Shown here in pieces: positions 57,130-64,000 of a stretch of 64,000 nucleotides of DNA; positions within the stretch are counted from its first letter, which is position 1, and each line of letters begins with the position of its first letter. The position numbers were made by a program, and so were the translations under genes. Below the pieces are notes generated by a model. The model did not search any database and was not told the DNA's origin. It worked only from the letters and a program-made list of their open reading frames with translations. The DNA is taken from the NCBI GenBank assembly GCA_963774075.1, contig CAVZDP010000004.1:32668-96667 (forward strand), written 5' to 3'. The DNA comes from JBBQNR01 sp963774075. GTDB lineage: Bacteria; Actinomycetota; Thermoleophilia; Solirubrobacterales; JBBDJG01.

Positions 57130-57174
57130 CGCCGCGCCGCACGAGGCCGCGAGCGCTTCCGGCCCGTTCGTCCG

Positions 57175-57534
57175 CTAGCAGGCGCCGGGGTTCTGCGAGC
57201 AGAACTGCTCGAACCGGTCCGCCGGGCTGCCGGCCGGAGGCGGAACGTCGTTCTGCTCGGTGTCCTGAGAAGGAGCCGGGCTGCCGCCCGTGGGCGGGCT
57301 CGGGGCCGTCTCCTGCTGCTCTTGCTGCTGGGGCTCCGAGCTGCCGGAGTCGCCGGTCGCTCCCCGGCTGTTGCGCTCGCCCTCGCTCAACTGACCCGAG
57401 CCGCCCGGTACGGTCAGCTCCGGGGTCTCCACGCTGGTCGACGAGCCTCCGTCACCGCCCGAGCTCGCCACGACGATCCCGACGAGCAGGCCGGTTGCAA
57501 CGGCGGCGATGGCTATCAGCGGTGCCTTGCGCAA
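57175..57534 (-). CDS. Membrane-anchored low-complexity extracytoplasmic protein
   Basis: A 119-residue protein with an N-terminal membrane anchor (about 4-24, LIAIAAVATGLLVGIVVASS) followed by a Ser/Gly/Gln/Pro-rich disordered outer segment. It ends RFEQFCSQNPGAC with two cysteines that could bridge. Function unknown. TTG start. It lies 22 bp downstream of the zinc-ribbon gene and is probably co-transcribed. Confidence 0.7.
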   Translation of the reverse strand: MRKAPLIAIAAVATGLLVGIVVASSGGDGGSSTSVETPELTVPGGSGQLSEGERNSRGATGDSGSSEPQQQEQQETAPSPPTGGSPAPSQDTEQNDVPPPAGSPADRFEQFCSQNPGAC

Positions 57535-57556
57535 GAAGACGCTCCGGCGGGCGCGC

Positions 57557-57847
57557 TCAGGAGCCGCCGCCGACGGCGGGCATCCGGCGGCCGCAGTACG
57601 GGCAGTCGCTCAAGTCCATCTCCACGAGCTGCTCGCAATGTGGGCAGACGCGGACCGTGTCCTGAGTCCGAGGCAGGTTCGACGGCGAGGAGGCGAGCGG
57701 GACGATCTTGGAGACCACCTCGAGTCGCTCGCCCGTCACGCGGTCGTAGTAAGCGCTCTCGTATCCCTCTCGCGGGTTGTCGAGCGCAAGCACGACTTCC
57801 CGGCCTGAAGCCGGCGCGCGCAGGCGGTATCGCTGAGGCTCGGGCAT
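57557..57847 (-). CDS. Small zinc-ribbon protein
   Basis: A 96-residue protein. The N-terminal half forms beta strands (RYRLRAPASGREVVLALDN; YYDRVTGERLEVVSKIVPLA). The C-terminal half has a zinc ribbon with VRVCPHCEQLVEMDLSDCPY and the closing YCGRRM. It is likely a cytoplasmic protein- or nucleic-acid-binding module. The ATG at 57847 (MPEPQRYR) is preferred over the TTG at 57865. It is divergent from the glycosyltransferase across 56 bp. Confidence 0.75.
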   Translation of the reverse strand: MPEPQRYRLRAPASGREVVLALDNPREGYESAYYDRVTGERLEVVSKIVPLASSPSNLPRTQDTVRVCPHCEQLVEMDLSDCPYCGRRMPAVGGGS

Positions 57848-57903
57848 AGCGGGCAAAGATACCAAGGGCCCCTACCGGCCGCCCGCGCGAATAGTTTGCA
57901 GTC

Positions 57904-59580
57904 ATGCGCGTTCTCATATTCCACGGCTACCTGCTCCGCGGGACCGGCTCGAACGTCTACAACGCGCGCCTCGCCGAGGCGCTGACGCGGCTCGGCCACG
58001 ACGTCCACCTGCTCTGCCAGGAGGGCTCACCCGAGGACTTCGGGTTCGTCGACACCGTGGGGAGGTGGGATGAAGGAAAGCTCGAGCTCCGCGCGGTGCG
58101 GAAGCCTCCGCATGCGGGCCGGTGCGCGGTGTACCGCCCGGATATCGGCTCCCTGTTGCCGGTGTACGTGTACGACGACTACGAAGGCTTCGAGGTGCGC
58201 ACCTTCGACCGCCTCGACGACGCAGAGCTCGAGCGCTACCTGGACGCGAACGTGGCGGCAGTCCGGGACGTCGCGCGAGAGGCCGACCCGGACGTGGCGC
58301 TTGCGAACCACCTCGTGATGGGACCGGCGATCCTGGCGCGGGCGCTCGAAGGGGTCCCGTACGCGGTCAAGATCCACGGCTCGGCGCTCGAGTACACCGT
58401 CAAGCCTCACTACCAGCGCTTCGCGCCGTACGCGAGCGAGGGTCTCGTGCCGGCGCGGACGGTGCTCGTCGGCTCGCGTCACACGGCGGAGAGCCTGTGG
58501 GCCGCGATGCCCCTGGAGGGCCTGGTCGAGCGAACACGGCTCGGCCCGCCCGGGGTCGAGGTGCACACGTTCCAGATGCGCGAGCCAGCCGAGGCGCTCG
58601 AAGGCTTCGACGCCCTCGTGCGCTGGCTCGACAGCGCTCAGCGCACCGGCTTCGACGGCGCGGCGGCCGAGGCGCTCGACAACCTCTGCGCGCCCGATCG
58701 CGAGCGCCCTCCGAGCGGCGAGGAGCTTGCGGTCGTGAGGAGCGGCTTCGACCCCTACGGCATCGACGTCGACGCTCCGCAGGCGCTGGCCGCACTCGAC
58801 CCCTCGGCGCAGCCGGTCGTCGCCTTCGTCGGCAAGCTGATCGTCTCCAAGGGCGCGGACCTGCTGCTCGCGGCGTGGCCGCTGGTGCTCACGCGCCATC
58901 CTGACGCCCGCCTCGTGGTCGTCGGCTTCGGAACCTACCGCGAGGGGCTCGAGGTGCTGCTCCGCGGTCTCGAGCGCGCCGACGAGCGGCTGCTCACACA
59001 CGTGATCCGCTGCGGCCGTGGTCTCGAGGGCGGGCCGCGCGATCAGCTCACCTACCTGCGGGCATTCCTCGAGAGCCTCAGCGGCCGGCACGAGCGCTAC
59101 TTCGCCGCCGCCCGCAAGATGCGCGAGAGCATCGTCTTCACCGGGAGGCTCGAGCACGGCGAGCTCGCGCGGCTGCTGCCGGCCGCTCAGGCTCTCGTCG
59201 TCCCGAGCGTGTTCCCGGAGGCGTTTGGGATGGTCGCCGCCGAGGCGGCGGCGTGCGGAGCCCTTCCCGTGTGCTCCGCTCACTCGGGGCTCGCCGAGGT
59301 CGCGGCGATCCTCTCCGAGCGGCTCTCCACGCAGGTTCGCCCGCTGCTCACCTTCGAGCGCGGCATGCGCTCGGTGGACGGGATCGCCGAGGCGCTGAAC
59401 GGCTGGCTCGAGCTCGATCCCGACGTTCGCGAGAGCGCCCGCCGCCGTCTCGCCCTGACGGCGCGCGACCACTTTGGCTGGGAGCAGGTGGCGGAGAAGG
59501 TGATCGCGGGCGCGCAGGGCAAGCTCGAGTTGCTCGAGCAGCCCGTCGGGCGCGCCGGGCGGATCGTCCGGCCCGTTTAG
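57904..59580 (+). CDS. GT4-like glycosyltransferase with long insertion
   Basis: A 558-residue GT-B enzyme, longer than the usual 370-420. The N-terminal domain begins MRVLIFHGYLLRGTGSNVYN and has LANHLVMGPAILARAL and YAVKIHGSALEYTVKPHYQR. The C-terminal donor domain starts VVAFVGKLIVSKGADLLLAA and has LVVPSVFPEAFGMVAAEAAA (the E-x7-E type site). The extra length is a helical segment (about 215-290) between the domains and another near 365-400. Donor and acceptor unknown. No signal peptide; cytoplasmic. Confidence 0.88.
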   Translation: MRVLIFHGYLLRGTGSNVYNARLAEALTRLGHDVHLLCQEGSPEDFGFVDTVGRWDEGKLELRAVRKPPHAGRCAVYRPDIGSLLPVYVYDDYEGFEVRTFDRLDDAELERYLDANVAAVRDVAREADPDVALANHLVMGPAILARALEGVPYAVKIHGSALEYTVKPHYQRFAPYASEGLVPARTVLVGSRHTAESLWAAMPLEGLVERTRLGPPGVEVHTFQMREPAEALEGFDALVRWLDSAQRTGFDGAAAEALDNLCAPDRERPPSGEELAVVRSGFDPYGIDVDAPQALAALDPSAQPVVAFVGKLIVSKGADLLLAAWPLVLTRHPDARLVVVGFGTYREGLEVLLRGLERADERLLTHVIRCGRGLEGGPRDQLTYLRAFLESLSGRHERYFAAARKMRESIVFTGRLEHGELARLLPAAQALVVPSVFPEAFGMVAAEAAACGALPVCSAHSGLAEVAAILSERLSTQVRPLLTFERGMRSVDGIAEALNGWLELDPDVRESARRRLALTARDHFGWEQVAEKVIAGAQGKLELLEQPVGRAGRIVRPV

Positions 59581-59657
59581 CGCAGCATCGCCGCCGGGTA
59601 TTACAACTGCGCGCCGAGGGCGCACCGGGAAGGCAAACGCAACCGATGGGAGGCAGC

Positions 59658-60149
59658 ATGGCGGAGCTGACGAAGCTCGAGAGCAAGCTCGCCGAGGTGT
59701 TCGGACTTGCGCAGGCGGCCCAGCAGGCCACCGGCAAGGTCTCGAAGCTGGTGGACGACGCCGAAGTCAAGCAGACGCTCGAGCGCATGAGCGAGGAAGC
59801 GGCGGAGGCGGAGCGTCGGTGCGCCGAGCTGGCCGCGGAGCTCGACGGCAAGAAGACGGCCATCGAGGAGAAGGCGCGCGAAACGAAATCCGAGGCCACC
59901 GAGATGATGCGCACGTACCTCGGTGACGACGCGGACGCCCTCGACGGCTTCGAGTTCCTCGTCATGGCCGAGGCCGGCGAGCTCGGTCACGTCGAGATCG
60001 TGGGCACGATGAACGAGCAGGTCGGCGACGGTCGCATTCGCGAGCTGATCGACTGGGCGCGTCCGGTCCAGCAGCGCCACTTCGAGGCCTCGAAGCAGTG
60101 CGCGCTCGCGCTTGCGAGCAAGGAAGACGCAACGAGCGTCGAGTCGTAG
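59658..60149 (+). CDS. Helical hypothetical protein (possible ferritin-like fold)
   Basis: A 163-residue, almost entirely alpha-helical protein. Residues 1-75 are heptad-rich (KLESKLAEVFGLAQAAQQAT; ERMSEEAAEAERRCAELAAE). Residues 90-155 (ALDGFEFLVMAEAGELGHVE; IRELIDWARPVQQRHFEASK) carry Glu and His spaced as in ferritin-like/DUF892 helices, but a full metal-site set is not clear. The ATG at 59658 follows GGGAGG; an ATG at 59646 is an alternative. Monocistronic. Confidence 0.6.
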   Translation: MAELTKLESKLAEVFGLAQAAQQATGKVSKLVDDAEVKQTLERMSEEAAEAERRCAELAAELDGKKTAIEEKARETKSEATEMMRTYLGDDADALDGFEFLVMAEAGELGHVEIVGTMNEQVGDGRIRELIDWARPVQQRHFEASKQCALALASKEDATSVES

Positions 60150-60201
60150 ACCTGTCGAGATGGCCCCTTGACGGGTGGCGGCGAAGTTATCCTTTTCGTG
60201 G

Positions 60202-61479
60202 ATGACGCCGTCCTGCCTACGACCGCGCGCCGGGACGGCGCTCGCCGCCTTGGTGGCGGTCGCCCTCGGCGCACCGTCGTACGCCGGCGCTGAGAAGCCG
60301 CCGGAGACCCGCGCGGCCGCCCTCACCCCCGCTCAGCTCGGGCTCGCCGGAAAGGACCGCGCTCGCTACGGGCGAGCCGTCGCGCTGACGGCGACCCTCA
60401 CCGCCGCGGGCAAGCCCCTGGGCGGTCGGAAGGTCGATCTCCACCTCGACGGCGCGCCGGTGTCGAGCGCCGTCACGAAGGCATCCGGCAGGGCGACCTT
60501 CAAGCTGAAGGCGTCGCGCACCGGCTCCTATGACGCGCGCTTCACGCCGGTCGAGCCCGGCGACGTGGCGACCTACCTCGCAGCAGCCACTGAGCCGTTG
60601 CGGCTCGAGGTGGTCCCGCTCATGCGGCTCTCCGTCTCGAGCCCGCTGAAGGCCGGGCGCAAGGCCGTCGGGATACCCGGGGAGAAGCTGCGCATGCGGG
60701 GCACGATCGTGCCTTACACCGCCGGCGCCGTCAACGTGCGCGCGACTGCCGGCGGGCGGGAGCTCGAGAACGAATCGAGGCCAATCGTCCGGAAGGGGTC
60801 GAAGGGGCGCTTCAACTTCAGCTTCAAGCCCGGCCGCCGCGGCTCGTACACGCTCTCCGCGGCGCGGGAGGGCGACGCGCAGCTCGCCCGGGGCAAGGCG
60901 TCGAAGACGCTGCTGGTCGTGCGCGGGTCAGCGCACCACGGCTCCCGTGGCCCGGCGGTGCGGGCGCTCCAGAACCGACTGGACGCTCTCGGATACGTAT
61001 CGCCGGTGACCGGAAGCTTCGGGGCGAGCACGGCGCGCGCCGTGCTCGCGTTTCGAAAGGCCAACGGCATGGGCCGCTCCACCTTCGCGGGGCGCGGCGT
61101 CTTTCGCCGCCTCGAGCGCGGCGGCGGCGCCTTTCGCGTTCGCTATCCGAAGGCCGGTAGGCACGCCGAATTCGACTGGTCGCGGCAGGTGCTGGTCCTG
61201 GCCCGGGGCCGACGCGTGGTGAGGGTCCTGCACGCGTCCTCCGGAGCGCCCGTCACGCCGACGGTCTTCGGCCACTTCCGCTTCTACCGCAAGTCCCCCG
61301 GCTACAACGCCAAGGGCATGTACTTTTCGTCCTACTTCATCGGCGGCTACGCGATACACGGCTTCGCATCGGTTCCCAACTACCCGGCGAGCCACGGCTG
61401 CATCAGGATTCCGATTGCGAGCGCGCAGGCGGTCTTTCGCTGGGTGAGGCTCGGCAGCCGGATCTCGGTCTACCGCTGA
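60202..61479 (+). CDS. L,D-transpeptidase with peptidoglycan-binding domain
   Basis: A secreted 425-residue wall enzyme. A signal peptide (about 1-30) precedes two beta-rich Ig-like repeats (about 35-230), a PG-binding type 1 domain (RGPAVRALQNRLDALGYVSP to LAFRKANGMG), and a C-terminal YkuD catalytic domain with HGFASVPNYPASHGCIRIPI, the HxnSHGC motif with the nucleophile Cys. It makes 3-3 peptidoglycan links or attaches proteins. The ATG at 60202 starts the signal peptide; a GTG at 60175 is less likely. It overlaps the convergent gene by 10 bp. Confidence 0.93.
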   Translation: MTPSCLRPRAGTALAALVAVALGAPSYAGAEKPPETRAAALTPAQLGLAGKDRARYGRAVALTATLTAAGKPLGGRKVDLHLDGAPVSSAVTKASGRATFKLKASRTGSYDARFTPVEPGDVATYLAAATEPLRLEVVPLMRLSVSSPLKAGRKAVGIPGEKLRMRGTIVPYTAGAVNVRATAGGRELENESRPIVRKGSKGRFNFSFKPGRRGSYTLSAAREGDAQLARGKASKTLLVVRGSAHHGSRGPAVRALQNRLDALGYVSPVTGSFGASTARAVLAFRKANGMGRSTFAGRGVFRRLERGGGAFRVRYPKAGRHAEFDWSRQVLVLARGRRVVRVLHASSGAPVTPTVFGHFRFYRKSPGYNAKGMYFSSYFIGGYAIHGFASVPNYPASHGCIRIPIASAQAVFRWVRLGSRISVYR

Positions 61480-62222
61480 GCTGAGTTGATCGAGACCCCG
61501 CGCTCGACCGAGGCTTCGTCGATTGCGATCGAGACGAGCGTCGGGCCCGGCGCCGGCTTGTTGTTTCGCCTACGCGGGACCACGCGGCGCCGCGTCGGCA
61601 TCACGAGGCCCGAAAATTCCCGGTGGTCGTGACAGTAGTGGGCCGCCTTCGCCCAGGAGCCGAACACCTCGGCTGTGTAGTCGAGCCGCCGCAGCCTGAA
61701 CGACTCGTCGAAGTAGAAGTCCTGCTCGGGCGAATGCGTGGGCACGTCCGCGGGGAAGCGCACGCGCAGGCGGCGCCAGCGTTCACCGCGCTCATACCAG
61801 GGCTCAATCTCTTGGAGATCGAAGCCCGGGCGCCGGAAGAGAAACGGCGTGGTCGCGTAGTTCCAGAGCGCGTAGCCGGCGAAGTAGGCGAGGTCGAGGT
61901 CGTCCCACCAGAGCTTGCGGCGCAGCTTGTTGAAGCACTCGCGCGGGCGCTCTCGTTCGGCGATCGTCTCGCCTCCCTCGGTCTCGATCCGCACCCGGCC
62001 ATGCTCGAAGATCCCGCGTTGCCCATCGCGTGGGTAGGGGGAGAGGATGGTCCGTGGCTCGTTCGTCGAGACTCGTCCCTGGATGTTGGCGAGCGCCCCG
62101 CGCTTGAAGCGCATGGCGAAGGCGGCGCCACCGCATCTCATGTCGACCGCGATCTCGCGCACCGAGTCGAATCGCTCGGCGCCGCCGTGAGCCTCGATCG
62201 CGCGCTCGAGAAGGTCGGACAC
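61470..62222 (-). CDS. Conserved hypothetical protein
   Basis: A 250-residue protein starting LLERAIEAHGGAERFDSVRE, a pattern also found at the start of LolA/outer-membrane-lipoprotein-like and 'AHGG' proteins, then many Trp/Tyr/Arg-rich beta strands (ALWNYATTPFLFRRPGFDLQ; DFYFDESFRLRRLDYTAEVF). No signal peptide is present. The fold may be a lipid-binding half-barrel, but this is a guess from the strand pattern. It is convergent with the L,D-transpeptidase. Confidence 0.65.
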   Translation of the reverse strand: MSDLLERAIEAHGGAERFDSVREIAVDMRCGGAAFAMRFKRGALANIQGRVSTNEPRTILSPYPRDGQRGIFEHGRVRIETEGGETIAERERPRECFNKLRRKLWWDDLDLAYFAGYALWNYATTPFLFRRPGFDLQEIEPWYERGERWRRLRVRFPADVPTHSPEQDFYFDESFRLRRLDYTAEVFGSWAKAAHYCHDHREFSGLVMPTRRRVVPRRRNNKPAPGPTLVSIAIDEASVERGVSINSAQR

Positions 62223-62256
62223 GGGCGCAGCCTATCCGGCCGCGAGAGACGAGAAG

Positions 62257-62754
62257 CTAGGCGCGATGCTCGGCGGCAGGCGGCGGGGCGTCGAAGCTGC
62301 CGGAGTCCATCGCCGCGCGGGTCCCCGCCTCCACGTTCCATTGCTGGCGAAAGCCCCGCATCGCGAATGCGATCAGGATCGCTTGAAGGGGGATCGTCAG
62401 CAACGTCAGGATGCCGAGCAGACTGGGGGGCAGGGCCGGGTCTTCGAAGCCGGCCTTGTCGCGTTCGAACCAAGCGGGCCCGGCGACGGCGGCGAAAATG
62501 ATCAGGATCACCGCGAGGGCGCTCGCCACGGGCAGCACGCCGCGGTTCCAGCGCGCGACGTAGAACGCGAACAGGAGATAGATCAAGACGTAGGCCGGCG
62601 GCACGGCCTTGGCGCCCTCCAGCTTGTCCCAGCCGCCGATCGTGATGAGCGCGATCAGGGCTGCCGATACGACCAGCAGGAAAGCGATGATCGCCTTCGT
62701 CTGCTTCGACTCCGGCTTGTTGCGGTTCGGGCGGCGAACGTCTATATCTGCCAC
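62257..62754 (-). CDS. Four-helix integral membrane protein
   Basis: A 165-residue protein with a basic N-terminus and four membrane segments (AIIAFLLVVSAALIALITIG; VLIYLLFAFYVARW; LPVASALAVILIIFAAVAGP; LLGILTLLTIPLQAILIAFA). The C-terminus is Pro/Ala-rich and cytoplasmic. No family is recognised. It is 34 bp upstream of the 61470-62222 gene on the same strand and probably co-transcribed; the tRNA-Leu gene is divergent. Confidence 0.7.
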   Translation of the reverse strand: MADIDVRRPNRNKPESKQTKAIIAFLLVVSAALIALITIGGWDKLEGAKAVPPAYVLIYLLFAFYVARWNRGVLPVASALAVILIIFAAVAGPAWFERDKAGFEDPALPPSLLGILTLLTIPLQAILIAFAMRGFRQQWNVEAGTRAAMDSGSFDAPPPAAEHRA

Positions 62755-62816
62755 GGCAGCCGAAGTCTAGAATCTTTGCGCACGGCGCGCGACTGGGGTC
62801 CCGCGACGTGGGTCAC

Positions 62817-62899
62817 GCGGGCGTGGCGGAACGGTAGACGCGCCAGCCTTAGGAGCTGGTGGGCTGTTGCCCGTGGGGGTTCGATTCCCTCCGCCCGCA
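62817..62899 (+). tRNA. tRNA-Leu (anticodon UAG)
   Basis: Acceptor stem GCGGGCG (62817-62823) pairs with CGCCCGC (62892-62898), followed by discriminator A. Anticodon stem CCAGC/GCTGG encloses loop CTTAGGA with anticodon TAG. The long variable arm (GGGC-TGTT-GCCCG) is typical of tRNA-Leu, and the T arm has GGTTCGATTCC. The 3' CCA is not encoded (ACCT follows), so it must be added enzymatically. Confidence 0.97.
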
Positions 62900-62914
62900 C
62901 CTGCCCAGTGGGAT

Positions 62915-63838
62915 TCACCGCTGGGCTTCCGCCCGCAGCTCCGGCGTGATCAGCCGCGCTGCGCTTCCAAAGTCTCGGGGAGCGGGAGCCCGCGTGGGGT
63001 GCAGCAGGTGCGCGAGCAGCTCGACCCCTGTGATGAGCCGCGGCCCCGGTCGTGAGAAGTAGGCGGACGCATCAACCGCCGCGACGGAGTCCGCGTCGAG
63101 CGCGTTCAGCCTTTCTTCGTACGCATGCGCCTGCTCGATCGTCCCTTCGGTGCCGTAGCCGCAAGGCATGACCACGACGACCTCCGGCCGCGCGTCCTCC
63201 AGCTCGCTCCACTGCGCGGTCCGTGAGCGCGCACCCGGCGCGCCGAGCGTGTCCTCGCCACCGGCGGCGTCGATCATCTCGGGCACCCAGTGGCCGGCGA
63301 CGAAGGGCGGGTCGAGCCACTCGAGCGCAAGCACGCGAGGCCGCGTGGCGCCCGCGACAGCAGTGCGCACCGCCTCGAGACGCCGGCGCGCGTCTGACAG
63401 GAGGGCCGCCGCGGCGGTCGTGGCGCCGGTCGCTTCGCCGAGCCGATCGACGTCCGCCAGGACCTGATCGAGCCTCAGAGGGTCGAGCGAGATCACACGC
63501 GGTCGCGAGGGTAGAGTCGCCGCCACCGCGACCACGTCGTCGAAGCTGACGGCACAAACTTCGCAGACCGCCTGTGTGACGATCAGGTCCGGGGCGAGCT
63601 CCTCGAGCAGGTCGCGGTCCAGCTCATACAGAGGAGCGGCCCGGCCCACGGTCTCCCGCACGACGCGGTCTATCTCTGCCGGCCCGAGGCCGTCAGGGAT
63701 GACGCTGCGGGTGAGGTGGGGGAGGGACGAAGCCCGCGCGGGCCAATCGCACTCGTGCGTCACCGCGACGACGCTGTCGCCAAGGCCGAGCTCGAACAGC
63801 ATCTCCGTTGCGCTCGGCACGAGTGAGGCGATCCGCAT
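62915..63838 (-). CDS. BtuF-like cobalamin/siderophore-binding fold protein
   Basis: A 307-residue protein of the periplasmic-binding-protein type III fold (RIASLVPSATEMLFELGLGD; ECDWPARASSLPHL; LAPDLIVTQAVCEVCAVSFD; ALEWLDPPFVAGHWVPEMID; DASAYFSRPGPRLITGVELL). This group is annotated as cobalamin-binding (BtuF/HutB-like). It lacks any signal peptide or lipobox, so it is probably cytoplasmic, as for several actinobacterial relatives, and may not be a transport component. No ABC transporter genes lie next to it. The ATG at 63838 starts the conserved first strand. Confidence 0.85.
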   Translation of the reverse strand: MRIASLVPSATEMLFELGLGDSVVAVTHECDWPARASSLPHLTRSVIPDGLGPAEIDRVVRETVGRAAPLYELDRDLLEELAPDLIVTQAVCEVCAVSFDDVVAVAATLPSRPRVISLDPLRLDQVLADVDRLGEATGATTAAAALLSDARRRLEAVRTAVAGATRPRVLALEWLDPPFVAGHWVPEMIDAAGGEDTLGAPGARSRTAQWSELEDARPEVVVVMPCGYGTEGTIEQAHAYEERLNALDADSVAAVDASAYFSRPGPRLITGVELLAHLLHPTRAPAPRDFGSAARLITPELRAEAQR

Positions 63839-63930
63839 GGCTGAGACCTTAGACCCTCTGGACGGGGCCGCCGGTCGCGCGCGGGCTGGAGGAGCGACCT
63901 CGACCCATGGCCCTAGAATTGACCGTCCAA

Positions 63931-64000
63931 GGGGCAGTAGTTCAGTTGGTAGAACGCTGGTCTCCAAAACCAGAAGTCGGGGGTTCGAGTCCTCCCTGCC
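63931..64000 (+). tRNA. tRNA-Trp (anticodon CCA), 3' end cut by the window
   Basis: The 5' acceptor strand GGGGCAG starts at 63931, the D arm is GTTC-AGTTGGTA-GAAC, and the anticodon stem CTGGT/ACCAG encloses loop CTCCAAA with anticodon CCA. The T arm is GGGGG-TTCGAGT-CCTCC. Only CTGCC of the 3' acceptor strand is inside the window; the last two paired bases and the discriminator are missing. Confidence 0.95.

Overview
The window looks like chromosome of a high-GC actinobacterium. The gene content and local operons suggest class Thermoleophilia (Solirubrobacterales/Gaiellales type); this is an inference from style, since no marker comparison was possible. Coding density is high, many starts are GTG or TTG, and most operons are tightly coupled (ATGA, GTGA and TGATG overlaps). 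There is no prophage, transposase, CRISPR array or rRNA. Almost everything is core metabolism, cell-wall, translation and stress functions.

Layout. 1-1.8 kb: a thioredoxin-fold protein, an Smr-like protein and a DoxX-like membrane protein. 1.8-8.0 kb (minus): a SUF Fe-S assembly operon in the order Rrf2 regulator-sufC-sufS-sufU-Rieske-sufB-sufD. 8.0-10.3 kb (minus): a sensor kinase and LuxR-type regulator co-transcribed with a SCO1 protein, divergent from htpX. 11.5-14.6 kb (plus): a protein-thiocarboxylate cysteine pathway (rhodanese-E1 enzyme, CysO, CysM, JAMM protease). 14.6-21.4 kb: a zinc-ribbon membrane protein, DUF1152, DUF1802 and a hydantoinase A/B pair. 21.5-28.6 kb: nadB, a histone-deacetylase-family amidohydrolase, a glycosyltransferase, a Flp-type pilin, rph, rdgB and a cation efflux protein. 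28.6-32.1 kb: a small membrane protein, a Roadblock-like protein and tldD/tldE. 32.3-39.3 kb: HU, pyrF, LysM protein, D-Ala-D-Ala carboxypeptidase, PfkB kinase, guaB3 and guaA. 39.4-42.4 kb: a GT92-like glycosyltransferase, DUF378, a repeat-rich intergenic region and a secreted M23 peptidase under a cyclic-di-AMP riboswitch. 42.7-52.4 kb: rplM-rpsI-glmM, glmS-acpS-nnr-CBS-alr-cca. 52.4-64 kb: M28 peptidase, HIT, infA, amidase, secreted proteins, zinc ribbon, glycosyltransferase, L,D-transpeptidase, tRNA-Leu, a BtuF-like protein and a tRNA-Trp cut by the window end.

The most unusual signal is an imperfect 164-bp inverted repeat at 40652-40815. A second diverged copy lies on the opposite strand at about 3003-3091, across the sufB-sufD junction, and a partial copy lies at 25761-25805. 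Between the two fuller copies several stem positions change in a compensatory way while the internal-loop strands stay the same. This points to a structured RNA rather than a random repeat. In the suf copy the sufD start codon sits in the apical loop and its ribosome binding site lies in the conserved loop strand.

Other points of interest are CysO with residues beyond its Gly-Gly, ribosomal protein S9 with a long acidic N-terminal extension, single-base frameshifts in the Rieske gene and in alr, and several genes (rph, Smr-like, DUF1152) whose conserved frame extends upstream of any ATG, GTG or TTG. The frameshifts in normally essential genes may be sequence errors.
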